Shown: one piece after another, positions 44,813 to 53,677 of the stretch
Position numbering within the stretch: position 1 is the stretch's first letter
Layout: each line of letters starts with the position of its first letter
Assembly (NCBI GenBank): GCA_963710315.1
Contig: CAVPZW010000008.1
Location: forward strand, 744,001 to 808,000
Direction of reading: 5' to 3'
Source of the DNA: Palsa-360 sp963710315
GTDB taxonomy: Bacteria; Acidobacteriota; Terriglobia; Acidiferrales; UBA7541
Length of the DNA stretch: 64,000 nucleotides
The notes under the pieces: model-generated
Databases searched by the model: none
What the model saw: only the letters and a program-made list of their open reading frames with translations
What the model was told of the DNA's origin: nothing
Made by a program: the position numbers and the translations under genes

Positions 44813-45412
44813 ATGGACGAGACGAAAAATCCCTGGACTGTATTGTTGCGAAAAACGGTGTACGAAAACGATTGGATTCGTGTGGACCACCATGATGTCT
44901 TGGGTCCATCGGGCGGGCCGGGCGTGTACGGGACGGTGCATTTCAAGAATCAGGCCACGGGCGTTGTGCCGATTGACGCAAATGGAAATGTAATCCTGGT
45001 GGGGCAGTACCGCTTTCCGCTGCATGCCTATAGTTGGGAGATTCCCGAGGGCGGCGGGGCGCACTCGGCCACGGCTCTCGAATCCGCGCAGCGGGAACTG
45101 CGCGAGGAATGCGGTCTGACGGCCGCCTGCTGGAAAGAAATCGTGGTGATGGACCTTTCCAACAGCGTGTCGGATGAAGGCAGCACAACATTTTTGGCCT
45201 GGGAACTTTCCCCAGTGCCGGCTCAGCCGGACGAAACCGAAAAGCTGCAGATTACGCGCGTGCCTTTCTGGGATGCAGTGGAACGGGCCAAACGAGGCGA
45301 GATCCGCGACGCCATGAGCGTCGCGGGTCTCCTTCGTGTTGCTTTGATGGCGCTGCAGGGCGAATTGCCAGACCAAATTGCTAAAACAATTGGCCGCCGG
45401 CAAGTGTCTTAG
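44813..45412 (+). CDS. NUDIX hydrolase, ADP-ribose-pyrophosphatase-like
   Basis: 199-residue NUDIX protein, probably cleaving ADP-ribose or another nucleoside diphosphate. The NUDIX box is recognisable (EIPEGGGAHSATALESAQRELREECGL) with the catalytic REL-x-EE-x-GL core intact. The first conserved Glu of the box appears to be Ala (GAHSA). N-terminus TVYENDWIRVDHHDVLGPSG and VGQYRFPLHAYSWEIPEG fit the ADP-ribose group. ATG start; convergent with, and overlapping by four bases, the gene at 45409. Confidence 0.9.
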   Translation: MDETKNPWTVLLRKTVYENDWIRVDHHDVLGPSGGPGVYGTVHFKNQATGVVPIDANGNVILVGQYRFPLHAYSWEIPEGGGAHSATALESAQRELREECGLTAACWKEIVVMDLSNSVSDEGSTTFLAWELSPVPAQPDETEKLQITRVPFWDAVERAKRGEIRDAMSVAGLLRVALMALQGELPDQIAKTIGRRQVS

Positions 45413-45738
45413 ACACCAAACACACGCTCTCCCAGGCCGGCATTTTGTGCAAAGCCCATCCTTCGGTTGGTTCGCGTTCGGAAGGGAATATTTTCTTTTT
45501 GGATGCCGCGGGCGCGAATGGTCTTGAGCCTTTTTCTCAAGCGATCCGGGTCCATTCCCGCGGAGGAGCAAACTGCTTTGAAATCTTTATTGTCGTGAAA
45601 CAGAAATTGCTCGGCTTTGCGGCTAAAACTCAGCGGCCCGCAAATCCATTCTTCCAGGCTTTTTGTGATCACGGCGCGCCAAAGTCTCTCTTCCGCCGTT
45701 CCCCGATCGTTGATTCGAAGTATCGAGCTTTGAAACAT
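45409..45738 (-). CDS. Hypothetical protein of a small phage-associated-like family
   Basis: 109-residue protein: ERLWRAVITKSLEEWICGPLSFSRKAEQFLFHDNKDFKAVCSSAGMDPDRLRKRLK. This pattern (a helical WRAV start, then a segment FxxVCxxAGxDPDxxRxRL) recalls small proteins common in proteobacterial phage and prophage regions, but I do not know a function. ATG at 45738 with GGGGG seven bases upstream. Its end overlaps the NUDIX gene end by four bases. No other phage gene is visible. Confidence 0.6.
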   Translation of the reverse strand: MFQSSILRINDRGTAEERLWRAVITKSLEEWICGPLSFSRKAEQFLFHDNKDFKAVCSSAGMDPDRLRKRLKTIRARGIQKENIPFRTRTNRRMGFAQNAGLGERVFGV

Positions 45739-46124
45739 GGTTTTGGCCCCCAGTGCAAATTTGTTGTGTGGCTGAGTGACTCCATAAGTGCAGTTGGATG
45801 ACCACAACTTCATCCTGGTCAATAAGAAGCGGCCAGCCGTGCGACGAATTTTGGCGGTCTTTCCGGGAACGTTAGTAATACGCGGCTTGGGAGAGACGGC
45901 CTCTTGCCTCTTTGGGCACCAAAATCGGCCTCTGACAAATTTTGTCCCGGCAGTAAGATGTGTAAATCATGCTAAACGCCACGGAATCAGCGGGAATTTT
46001 TGCCAGCCTGAGGGAGAATTTACAAGAATAAGACAAGGTCGCCCCGCCGAGATAGGCTTCGCGGAAGCCGGAAAATTTGGCCCCTTCTGAAATAAATCAA
46101 TCTAATAACGAAATCGATGGGAGC

Positions 46125-46151
46125 TTGACTCTCCTGCCGTGCTGGCATAAT
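46125..46151 (+). promoter_or_regulatory. Possible sigma-70 promoter of the TPP-enzyme gene
   Basis: TTGACT (46125-46130) and CATAAT (46146-46151) with a short 15-base spacer. The leader would be about 60 bases. Confidence 0.35.
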
Positions 46152-46189
46152 GTGGCCGTCCAGACGGAAAATCTATGGCGATGAAGAAA

Positions 46190-46204
46190 ATCTCTCCGAG
46201 AGAT
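46190..46204 (+). promoter_or_regulatory. Short perfect inverted repeat before the TPP-enzyme gene
   Basis: ATCTCT-CCG-AGAGAT, ending 14 bases before the ATG at 46219. It could be an operator or an RNA hairpin near the ribosome site. Confidence 0.4.
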
Positions 46205-46218
46205 TAACGGAAGCCACC

Positions 46219-48157
46219 ATGCGAAAATCCAAAAAAGAAACCATCGATCGCCGCAAATTTCTGAAGGGCGCCGCAGCGGGCGCGGCGGCGTTTGCCGCGA
46301 TTCCCGCAGTCGCGGGTGCACAGCCCGGCGATGTTTCCAGAGCGGGCACAGCGCAGCCTATGCCGAAAGAGTTGGAAGCCGATACGCCTGCCGCATTGGA
46401 TGTCCTGACGGAAAACCGCTCCGGGTCCGACTTCATGGTGGACGTGCTCAAGTCGCTGGGCATCGAGTACGTGGCCAGCGAATCCGGGATCGAGTTTCCG
46501 CGGGCTGCACGAATCGGTGATCAATTATGGCGGAAATAAGGAGCCGGAGTTCATCACTTGCTGCCATGAAGAGTCGGCCATGGCCATGGCCCACGGTTAT
46601 TCGAAGATCGAAGGCAAGCCCATGGCGGTTTTTCTTCACAGCGACGTGGGACTGCAGCACGGATCGATGGCCATTTACAACGCGTTTTGCGACCGCGTGC
46701 CCATCTATTTGATTGCAGGGAATGCGCTGGACATTAATTCGCGGCGGCCGGGAGTGGAATGGGACCACAGCGTTCAGGATGCCGCGGCGATTGTGCGCGA
46801 CTGCCTGAAGTGGGACGACGTGCCCATATCGCTGGATCATTTCGCGGAATCCGCCGTGCGCGCTTATAAGATCTCCATGACGCCTCCCATGGCGCCGGTG
46901 CTTCTGGTGGCGGACGGGGAACTGCAAGAAGGCCCGATCGCGGACGACGCCAAAATCAATATTCCAAAACTGACACGAGCCATGCCGCCGCAGGGCGATT
47001 CCGGCTCGGTGGCGGAAGCGGCGCGAATGCTGGTGGCCGCGGAAGATCCAGTCATCTTGCTGGAGCGCACCGCGCGCACCGCCGACGGATTGAAATATTG
47101 CATTGAGCTGGCTGAAACGCTGCAAGCGCCGGTTGTGGATTTGGCGGCGCGCATGAATTTCCCTTCGCAGCATCCCCTGAATCAGACCGAACGCACGCGC
47201 GCGGTGATCGGCGGCGCGGACGTGATCCTGGGGCTGGAAGCGCCCAATTTTTGGGGCACCATCAATTCGTACCGCGATCAGTTGCACCGCTCCTCGGAAC
47301 CGGCCACAAAAAAAGATGTGAAGCTCATCAGCATCAGCGCCAGCGATCTGTACATGAAAAGCAATTACCAGGATTTCCAGCGCTACACCGAAGTGGACCT
47401 GGCCATGGCGGCCGATGCGGAGGCTACGCTGCCGTCGCTGATCGAAGCCGTGAAACGATTGCTGACCGACGACCGCAAGAGATTGTTCGCGGATCGCGGC
47501 AAGAAACTCGCCGCGCAGCATGATGAAGCGTTGCGGCGCGCCCGCGATGAAGCGGCTTACGCCTGGGATGCCAGCCCCATCACCACGGCACGCCTGTGCG
47601 CGGAAATCTGGGGCGCGATTAGGAATGACGATTGGTCACTGGTATGCGAAGTGAACCCGTGGGTGAATCGCTGGCCGTTGCGCCTGTGGAATTTTGACAA
47701 GTATCACCAGTACATTGGCAATTCGGGCGGATTCGGCGTGGGCTATGGCGCGCCCGCCGCGCTGGGCGCGGCGCTGGCCAACAAGAAGCACGGCCGCCTT
47801 ACCGTCACCATTCAAAATGACGGCGACTTGATGTACGCGCCGGGAGTTCTTTGGACTTCGGCGCATCACCGCATTCCGCTGCTCAGCGTCATGCACAACA
47901 ATCGCGCGTATCATCAGGAAGTGATGCACGTGCAGCGCATGGCCGACCGGCACAGCCGAGGCGTCGATCGCGCTTCCATCGGGACCACGCTCACCGACCC
48001 CAATATCAATTTCGCCATGGTCGCTAAGGGCATGGGCGTCTATTCCGAAGGCCCGGTCACGGATCCGAAGGATCTCGGCCCGGCGATCAAGCGAGCCATG
48101 GAAGTAGTGAAGCGCGGCGATCCGGCGCTGGTCGAGGCCGTCACGCAGCCCCGCTGA
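46219..48157 (+). CDS. Tat-exported thiamine-pyrophosphate enzyme, acetolactate-synthase/benzoylformate-decarboxylase-like (one apparent frameshift)
   Basis: TPP-dependent enzyme of about 645 residues. The N-terminus MRKSKKETIDRRKFLKGAAAG is a twin-arginine signal, unusual for this family. The first frame ends at 46539; at about 46490 one extra base shifts it, and the expected SFRGLHESVINYGGNKEPEFITCCHEESAMAMAHGY continues, including the catalytic Glu in HEESA. The cofactor motif is NDGDLMYAPG...MHNN, with Asn replacing the first Gly of GDG. The central domain binds no obvious FAD. The substrate is probably a 2-keto acid. Starts a cluster of exported catabolic-looking proteins. Confidence 0.87.
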
Positions 48158-48546
48158 AAATTTCCCCATCCGCATTTTTACAATACTTTTTTCGATTTGT
48201 AATTTCGACTTGGAATCTCGGTTCGGAATTTTGATTTGTGATTTCGATTTGGAATTTCAATGTTCTTCCGGCGCTGAAAGCGCCGTTGGATTCCAGCCCG
48301 GGCAACGCCCTGGGTTTCGGGCCCATCAATTTCGGGGCGCCCTGAAAGGGCGCAGGAGCCTCCTCCGCCCCTTCAGGGCGGAGAATAATTTCCTCGGCAC
48401 GTTACCCGGGGCGTTGCCCCGGGCTATCCACCTCCGCGCCGTTGGCGCGACAGCATATCCGTATATCCAATAGGAATCACTTACATGTGGATCTTATGAT
48501 CTGAATTGTAGAGATCGAAAAATAGGAATGATTTCTACTATTTCTA
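48158..48546. other. Intergenic filled with repeats
   Basis: It holds a near-duplicate of about 23 bases (GATTTGTAATTTCGACTTGG at 48194 and GATTTGTGATTTCGATTTGG at 48233, both continuing AAT) and a chain of short hairpins at 48269-48450. No coding sequence. Confidence 0.6.
48269..48450. repeat. Chain of short GC-rich hairpins
   Basis: Successive perfect stems: GGCGCTGAAAGCGCC, GGGCAACGCCC, GGGGCGCCCTGAAAGGGCGC, CCGCCCCTTCAGGGCGG, CCGGGGCGTTGCCCCGG and GCGCCGTTGGCGC. The units alternate GAAA/TTC-type and AAC/GTT-type loops and form larger nested inversions, so the block looks like stacked palindromic elements of another family. Confidence 0.75.
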
Positions 48547-48987
48547 CTAATTGAGGAGCGGAATATCCTTGGAGGGGGCAGCCTTCGGCCTGGATTGCAG
48601 GTAAGTGTAAATGTCGGCGAGTTCCTGGCCGGAGATGACTTTGCTGGTGTACGGCGGCATCTGGCCTGTGGGTTGGTGGACGTACTTGGTGAACGCCTCG
48701 AAGGACAGTAGCGGCGGGCCGATGCGCGGTCCCGCTCCCTGGGCGGCGCCTTGCCCTTCGCGGCCATGGCATTCGTAGCATCCGTCTTTGGTGAAAATCT
48801 TCTTGCCGGCTTCGGAATTCCCGGCAGGAGCGGCATCGCCCTTTTCGTCTTGCGCCACGGCAGTTTGCGCTCGCGGCGCGGGAGCCGCAAGCAGGAGGAT
48901 CGCGCCTATTGCCGGCAAGGCGAAGCGCCGGACATGGCCAAGCTGGCAGCGTTCCATCACGTTCACGAATGACAAAGGCATGTGCAT
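48547..48987 (-). CDS. Exported mono-heme c-type cytochrome
   Basis: 146-residue periplasmic electron carrier. Signal segment (HVRRFALPAIGAILLLAAPAPRAQ) after a short N-terminus; heme site CYECH in KIFTKDGCYECHGREGQG; Met ligand in TGQMPPYTSKVISGQELADIYTYLQS, the class I pattern. The ATG at 48987 has GAGGGG upstream; longer frames are open but unsupported. Divergent from the TetR gene, 138 bases away, and likely part of the same oxidative module as the hemes at 50043 and 50501. Confidence 0.92.
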   Translation of the reverse strand: MHMPLSFVNVMERCQLGHVRRFALPAIGAILLLAAPAPRAQTAVAQDEKGDAAPAGNSEAGKKIFTKDGCYECHGREGQGAAQGAGPRIGPPLLSFEAFTKYVHQPTGQMPPYTSKVISGQELADIYTYLQSRPKAAPSKDIPLLN

Positions 48988-49082
48988 GGACCCCTCTTTG
49001 GCGCCATTGTGCCACAGGATCGATTGCCTCCGAAACGCTATCGCGATATTCGCCCGCCGTAGAGCGATTTCTCTCATATTCC

Positions 49083-49111
49083 TTGACGCTGGCGCGGTTT
49101 TAGATTACATC
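49083..49111 (+). promoter_or_regulatory. Possible promoter of the TetR gene
   Basis: TTGACG, 17-base spacer, TACATC; the start of transcription would fall a few bases before the ATG at 49126. A perfect palindrome TATCGCGATA at 49039-49048 upstream could be an operator. Confidence 0.45.
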
Positions 49112-49125
49112 TTTCCCCTCGCAAT

Positions 49126-49833
49126 ATGGCCAAATTGAAGACAAAATCCAAAACCAAAGCCAATCTCACTCAACATTGGGAGCTTTCCCCCATTGGGCGG
49201 CGAATCCTCCGGGAGGGGCGCCAATTCGCCACGGTTCACCGCATCGTGGTGGCCGCGCGGAAAGTATTCGCCAAGAGCGGGCTGGCCGGGGCGCGCATGG
49301 ACGAAATCGCGCGCGTCGCGAACGTCAACAAGGCTCTGCCTTACTATTATTTCCGCAGCAAGGAAGAGCTGCACCGTTTTGTGCTGGAAACAATGATTGC
49401 GCAAATTTCCGCGCAGATGGAATCGCCCGCCGTGCTGGCGATGGAGCCTTCCGATCGCGTGAGGGCCCTGGTGAACCTGACGTTTGACTTTGTCACGCAC
49501 AATCCCGCGTATCCTCGGCTCATCCAGCGCGAGATGATGGCGCCGCGGCGGCACCTGCATTGGATGGTGGTGGCGCATCACCGGCCCTTGCACATGCGCG
49601 CCGTGAAGGCCATCCGCGAGGGAATTGAGCGCGGCCAGTTTCGCGCGGTCGATCCGGACCAGACCGTGTTCACGATTTTTGGAATGATCATGTACTATTT
49701 TGCGACCGGGCAATTGGCCAGCCAAATTTGGAATCGCGATATCTGGAATCCTCGAAACGTGGAACAGCGCCGCCGCTCCGTTCTTGATTTTCTGGAGCAC
49801 GGGCTTTTCCTGCCTGCCGCCTCGAAGTCCTAG
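49126..49833 (+). CDS. TetR-family transcriptional regulator
   Basis: 235-residue repressor-type regulator. N-terminal Lys-rich arm, then the TetR helix-turn-helix (VVAARKVFAKSGLAGARMDEIARVANVNKALPYYYFRSKEELHRFVLETM). The C-terminal ligand domain resembles those of RutR/CerR-like regulators (DFVTHNPAYPRLIQREMM). Divergent from a cytochrome gene; the region between could hold its operator. It may control the exported catabolic genes around it. The inducer is unknown. Confidence 0.93.
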   Translation: MAKLKTKSKTKANLTQHWELSPIGRRILREGRQFATVHRIVVAARKVFAKSGLAGARMDEIARVANVNKALPYYYFRSKEELHRFVLETMIAQISAQMESPAVLAMEPSDRVRALVNLTFDFVTHNPAYPRLIQREMMAPRRHLHWMVVAHHRPLHMRAVKAIREGIERGQFRAVDPDQTVFTIFGMIMYYFATGQLASQIWNRDIWNPRNVEQRRRSVLDFLEHGLFLPAASKS

Positions 49834-49842
49834 CCTGCTTTT

Positions 49843-49914
49843 GTGGCATAGGCTTCAGCCTGTGGAATCTAGTTCTTGCAAGGACGAAATTCTACAGGCT
49901 GAAGCCTATGCCAC
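49843..49914. repeat. Inverted pair of GTGG-headed palindromes (REP/BIME-like)
   Basis: The left unit GTGGCATAGGCTTCAGCCTG and a mirrored right unit ending ATGCCAC, ten bases after the TetR stop codon. Stem sequence differs from other copies by compensating changes (ATAGGCT/AGCCTAT). Confidence 0.85.
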
Positions 49915-50042
49915 GTGGAAGCCACTGGAATGCGCCTTGACAGAGCAAATGCTCACGCCTAAAATTCCGTCATAATTTAAGCAAATTCTTAATATTGCTG
50001 ACTGTTTTGACACTCACGCCAGGGCAGCGCCAATGGAGGACC

Positions 50043-50444
50043 ATGATTCGTATGTGCTTCATGTTTTCGGTTGCGTTGAGTTGCTTCCTGGCGACCTCGC
50101 TTCCCATGCGCGCGCAAAAATCCGCCGATGCTTCGCTTACGGATACCCAAAAGGACGGCCGGCGAATCTTTCAGCAGCGCTGCGCCGTTTGCCACACATT
50201 GCCGACTGTGGTCAGCAAGCGATATGGCCCCGCCTTGTACAAGGAAATTGTGCAAGACAATGAAGACAATATCCGCGAAACGATCATGGAAGGGCGCGAG
50301 GGACTGATGCCTGGATTCAAGTACGGGCTGAAGCGCGCGGAGATCGATTCGATCGTCGAATATCTCAAAACAGTGAGCCGCCCCGCGCGGCCGAAAAGCA
50401 ATGCGAATTCGCCGGAAGGAACTCCAACCAGCGCCGGCGAATAA
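50043..50444 (+). CDS. Exported mono-heme c-type cytochrome
   Basis: 133-residue periplasmic cytochrome: signal peptide (MIRMCFMFSVALSCFLATSLPMRAQ), heme site CAVCH in IFQQRCAVCHTLP, and likely Met ligand in GREGLMPGFKYGLKRAEIDSIVEYLKTV. ATG with GGAGGA three bases upstream. It precedes the heme/beta-propeller gene by 56 bases on the same strand, so the two are likely co-transcribed and may exchange electrons. Confidence 0.93.
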   Translation: MIRMCFMFSVALSCFLATSLPMRAQKSADASLTDTQKDGRRIFQQRCAVCHTLPTVVSKRYGPALYKEIVQDNEDNIRETIMEGREGLMPGFKYGLKRAEIDSIVEYLKTVSRPARPKSNANSPEGTPTSAGE

Positions 50445-50500
50445 TTTCGCCCCGAGAACAAGTACTGAATGTCGTGGAAGGAATGTCCGAGGAGAGCACC

Positions 50501-52417
50501 GTGAAGAATGCCAAGCGGCTCTGGGCAATCGCCCTAATTGCGGTAATAGGTGTGGGCGCGGCAGTGTGTGCTATATCCGCAAGAAGCGCGGCCGCGCAGC
50601 AGGCCGGCGCATTGCTGTCCGGCTCCGTGAAAACCGACGCGGGCGCGAAGCTTGACGGCGTGACCGTGTCCGCCCGGGCCGTGGGACAGACGATCACCAC
50701 CAGTGTATTCACGGACGAAGGCGGCAATTATTTTTTCCCTCGCATGGCAGAAGGGAAGTATCGAGTCTGGGCGCAGGCGGAGGGATTTGAGGCAGGGAAG
50801 GCCGATGTCAATCTGAGCGGACCCGCCGGGGGCCAGGATTTCACTCTGGTTACGATCAAAGACAATTTGGAAATCGTCAAGCAGATGACTGGGCAGGAAT
50901 ACGTAACTTCCTTGCCGGAAGATACTCCGCAGCATCGCAAGATGAAGGACGTGTTCTACAACACCTGTACCGGTTGCCACGAGCCCAGCTACATTTTGCA
51001 AAACCGCTTTGATGAAAAGGGTTGGGAAGCCATGCTGAACCTGATGGCACGGGTTTACAACGGCGGCGGCGAATACGCCGGGCCTGACATGGCGCCGTTT
51101 CCCGTGATGGCCTACTACAAGAAAGAACTGGCCACTTATCTTGCGGAAGCTCGCGGCCCCGGGCCCTCCACCATGCAGATCAAGCTGCGCGCTCGCCCGC
51201 GTGGAGAGGCGGCTCGCGCCATCATCACGGAATACAGCATCCCCATCGCCGATCCGGACGCAAATCCCACCGACGACGGTTTTCCGACCAACGATGGAAC
51301 ATTTTGGTCCGAGGGAACTCCCTCCGCGCTGAACGGTTCGCGCGGGCTGCACGATTCGCAGGCGGACAGGAACGGCAACATTTGGTTCACCACCTCCGAG
51401 CCGAGCTACACACGCACGATCAGTATGCTCGATAGCAAAACGGGGAAAGTGACGGACATCAAAGTTCCTGGCATGAACGGTTTGGCGGCGCCCACGCACG
51501 GTCTGGCCATTGACCCGAACGGTGTGATGTGGGCAACCATGATTGGCGATCCGCGAGGCGGCGGAGGAAACCTGCTGCGCGTCGATCCGGCCACTATGAA
51601 ATACGAAGTGATTCCGCCGCCCAAGGGAATGGGCGGGACGACTACCAGCATTGACGTGGACGCCAAGGGCAACGTGTGGGCCACCACTGCGGTGGGCGCG
51701 TTTCGCTACGATCCGAGCACGCGTGAGTTCAAGGAATTCAAGTCGCCCACGCCGATCGACAACGGGCCGGGCGGATCGTATGGAATCGCCGCGGACCGCA
51801 TGGGCAACGGCTGGTGGACACAGATCAACATCGACCGCGTGAATCGCGCGGACGTTGAAAGCGGCAAGACGCAGGAGTTTCACGAGCCGCCGCGGCCCGC
51901 GCGCGCCGATGGAGCGCTCACCGCCGACGACAAGAAACTGTACGAACTGGCGGGTGTTGAGCTGACCGACTTCGGCGCATGGTGGTCGGAGGGGCCGCGC
52001 CGCCTGGGTGCGGACCGAAACGGCGACGTGGTTTGGGTGTGCGACTATTGGGGCGGAAATCTGGAGAAATACGATATTCGCACTTTGAAATCCACGATCT
52101 ACCGATATCCCACGCCGGAATCCGCGCCCTACGACGCCAGCATCGACCGCAACCACAATGTTTGGGTCAACCTCACCAATGGCGATTCCGTGGCGCGATT
52201 CAATCCCAAGACCGAGCAGTGGACCGAGTTTCCGTTGCCGGGGCGAGGAATTAATTTGCGCCACATTTCGCTCGACGAACGCGAGGGAGTGACGCGCATC
52301 GTTGTGGGTTATACGAGGAACAGCAAAATCGCCCGCATGCAGATTCGCTCCGTGGAAGAGTTGCAGGCGCTGAAGGCGCAGGCACAGAGCTTGTCGGCGC
52401 AAGCAGGCAAACGGTAG
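50501..52417 (+). CDS. Exported fusion: CarboxypepD_reg domain, c-type heme site, Vgb-like beta-propeller
   Basis: 638-residue exported protein. The start is taken as GTG at 50501 with GAGGAG upstream, giving a signal peptide (VKNAKRLWAIALIAVIGVGAAV); ATG 50483 is an alternative. Domains: carboxypeptidase-regulatory sandwich about 35-115 (LLSGSVKTDAGAKLDGVTVSA, GNYFFPRMAEGKYRVWAQAEGFE), a single heme site CTGCH about 155-160 (VFYNTCTGCHEPSYIL), then a beta-propeller of virginiamycin-B-lyase type (DRNGNIWFTTSEPSYTRTISMLD, IDPNGVMWATMIGDP, DAKGNVWATTAVG). Likely a periplasmic oxidoreductase or lyase working with the cytochrome upstream; the reaction is unknown. Confidence 0.88.
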   Translation: MKNAKRLWAIALIAVIGVGAAVCAISARSAAAQQAGALLSGSVKTDAGAKLDGVTVSARAVGQTITTSVFTDEGGNYFFPRMAEGKYRVWAQAEGFEAGKADVNLSGPAGGQDFTLVTIKDNLEIVKQMTGQEYVTSLPEDTPQHRKMKDVFYNTCTGCHEPSYILQNRFDEKGWEAMLNLMARVYNGGGEYAGPDMAPFPVMAYYKKELATYLAEARGPGPSTMQIKLRARPRGEAARAIITEYSIPIADPDANPTDDGFPTNDGTFWSEGTPSALNGSRGLHDSQADRNGNIWFTTSEPSYTRTISMLDSKTGKVTDIKVPGMNGLAAPTHGLAIDPNGVMWATMIGDPRGGGGNLLRVDPATMKYEVIPPPKGMGGTTTSIDVDAKGNVWATTAVGAFRYDPSTREFKEFKSPTPIDNGPGGSYGIAADRMGNGWWTQINIDRVNRADVESGKTQEFHEPPRPARADGALTADDKKLYELAGVELTDFGAWWSEGPRRLGADRNGDVVWVCDYWGGNLEKYDIRTLKSTIYRYPTPESAPYDASIDRNHNVWVNLTNGDSVARFNPKTEQWTEFPLPGRGINLRHISLDEREGVTRIVVGYTRNSKIARMQIRSVEELQALKAQAQSLSAQAGKR

Positions 52418-52503
52418 GGAACTTCTGCCGTTATTCACCTCGGCAATTGTGAATTGTTCTTGCGCCGTACCGCAATCGGGAGCGCATTTTACTTGGAGAG
52501 TGT

Positions 52504-53334
52504 ATGAATCACATGGGAACGCGGGAAGTCTTCCCGAATTTTTGGCGATTCACGATGCGCAAGCTGGTCACGTCGGGCCTGATTGCGGCTGCGGCCATTT
52601 TCTGTGCCAGCCTTTTTAGTGCTTCGACTGCTGCTTGGCCTCTTCCAGCGTCGCCGGCGCAGGAGGCTACGGTTGCCACGGACACGGTTCACATTGACTC
52701 GGGCGGTTTCAATATCGATGGGTTTCTGGCAAGGCCGGCGGGGGCAGGAAAACATCCCGCTGTACTGGTGATTCACGATAGCGTGGGCCTGGACGATTCG
52801 ATTCGGGATATCGCCAGGCAGTTTGCGGCCGCGGGATATTACGCGCTCGCGCCGGATTTCACCTCTCGCCTGGGCGGCACGAGAACGCCTGACCAGATGT
52901 CGCAGGCCGTGGCGCGGCTCGCTCCCAATCTGACTGTCGAGGATGCCAGGGCGGCCTTGGACTACCTGCAGAAAGATCCGAACGTGGATGGAGCAAGGAT
53001 TTCCACGGTGGGATTCGGCTGGGGTGGATGGCGAAGCTTTATGCTGGCCGTTTCCGTGCCCGACTTATATCGAGCCGTGATTTACTGTGGAACGACACCG
53101 TCGCAGAGCTTCAGCGGGGTGCATGCGCCGGTTCTTGCGCACTACGCGCAATTCGATTTCCGTACTACCGGCAACGCACTCTTTACGGAAAAGAGCATGA
53201 GCGAGGCTGGGAAAAAATTCACATACTTCGTCTACCCGCGCATCAATCGCGGCTTTTATGTTCCCGGCGCGCAATACAACGCCGATGCCGCCAAGCTTGC
53301 CTGGACCAGGACGCTGGATTTTCTGCGGAGGTAA
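52504..53334 (+). CDS. Dienelactone-hydrolase-like exported protein lacking catalytic residues
   Basis: 276-residue alpha/beta-hydrolase fold protein with an N-terminal signal (about residues 20-45, ATG at 52504 with GGAGAG; a start at 52555 is also possible). Domain features: DGFLARPAGAGKHPAVLVIHDSVGLDDSIRDIARQFAAAGYYALAPDF. The nucleophile elbow reads GFGWGGW, with Gly where dienelactone hydrolases have Cys, and the C-terminal His region reads PRINRGFYVPGAQYNADAA, with Arg where His is expected. It is probably not a hydrolase in the usual way. Located among exported catabolic genes. Confidence 0.85.
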   Translation: MNHMGTREVFPNFWRFTMRKLVTSGLIAAAAIFCASLFSASTAAWPLPASPAQEATVATDTVHIDSGGFNIDGFLARPAGAGKHPAVLVIHDSVGLDDSIRDIARQFAAAGYYALAPDFTSRLGGTRTPDQMSQAVARLAPNLTVEDARAALDYLQKDPNVDGARISTVGFGWGGWRSFMLAVSVPDLYRAVIYCGTTPSQSFSGVHAPVLAHYAQFDFRTTGNALFTEKSMSEAGKKFTYFVYPRINRGFYVPGAQYNADAAKLAWTRTLDFLRR

Positions 53335-53392
53335 GCGTCGCAGCGCAGTTCCGGGGCTGCTCAACTATCGTCACATCTTCTCTAAGACCTGC

Positions 53393-53677
53393 CTAGAGGA
53401 TCTGCATGATTTCGCGGCTGCCGGATATGTACAAATCCGTATAGCCTTTCATCTTCGCGCGGAAAGCTTCGTTCGAGCCGTAATCCTTCAGCTGGGCTTC
53501 GAATTCAGCGGCGCTTTCGACTTCGAATTCCAGAATGACGCGATTAAATTCACCCGTCAAATCGGTAAGAATGCGGTGCCGCGGAAACTTTCCCGAGGCT
53601 GCCGCCTCTTTCACTTGGGCAGCGAGCTTGCTTGCGCTCCCAGGTTTGGCAACGAAACAATTTCGTACGACCAGCAT
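53393..53677 (-). CDS. Small ABM/NIPSNAP-like dimeric alpha-beta-barrel protein
   Basis: 94-residue protein with one ferredoxin-like barrel domain: MLVVRNCFVAKPGSASKLAAQVKEAAASG, RHRILTDLTGEFNRVILEFEVESAAEFEAQLKDYG. Members of this fold include monooxygenases and NIPSNAP proteins; this one has no clear active-site signature. ATG with AAGGAGGA seven bases upstream. No signal peptide. Divergent from the amidohydrolase gene, with an inverted repeat between them. Confidence 0.78.
   Translation of the reverse strand: MLVVRNCFVAKPGSASKLAAQVKEAAASGKFPRHRILTDLTGEFNRVILEFEVESAAEFEAQLKDYGSNEAFRAKMKGYTDLYISGSREIMQIL

Larger units (their letters stand above)
45739..46218. other. Intergenic and leader region of the TPP-enzyme gene
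   Basis: No supported gene. The right end holds a possible promoter at 46125-46151 and the hairpin at 46190-46204. A 10-codon frame (46175-46207) lies over the hairpin and could be a leader peptide, without further support. Confidence 0.45.

Noticed and set aside
45409..45738. Prophage remnant suggested by the small phage-like protein
   Set aside because: No other phage gene, integrase or att repeat adjoins it; the resemblance alone is not enough.
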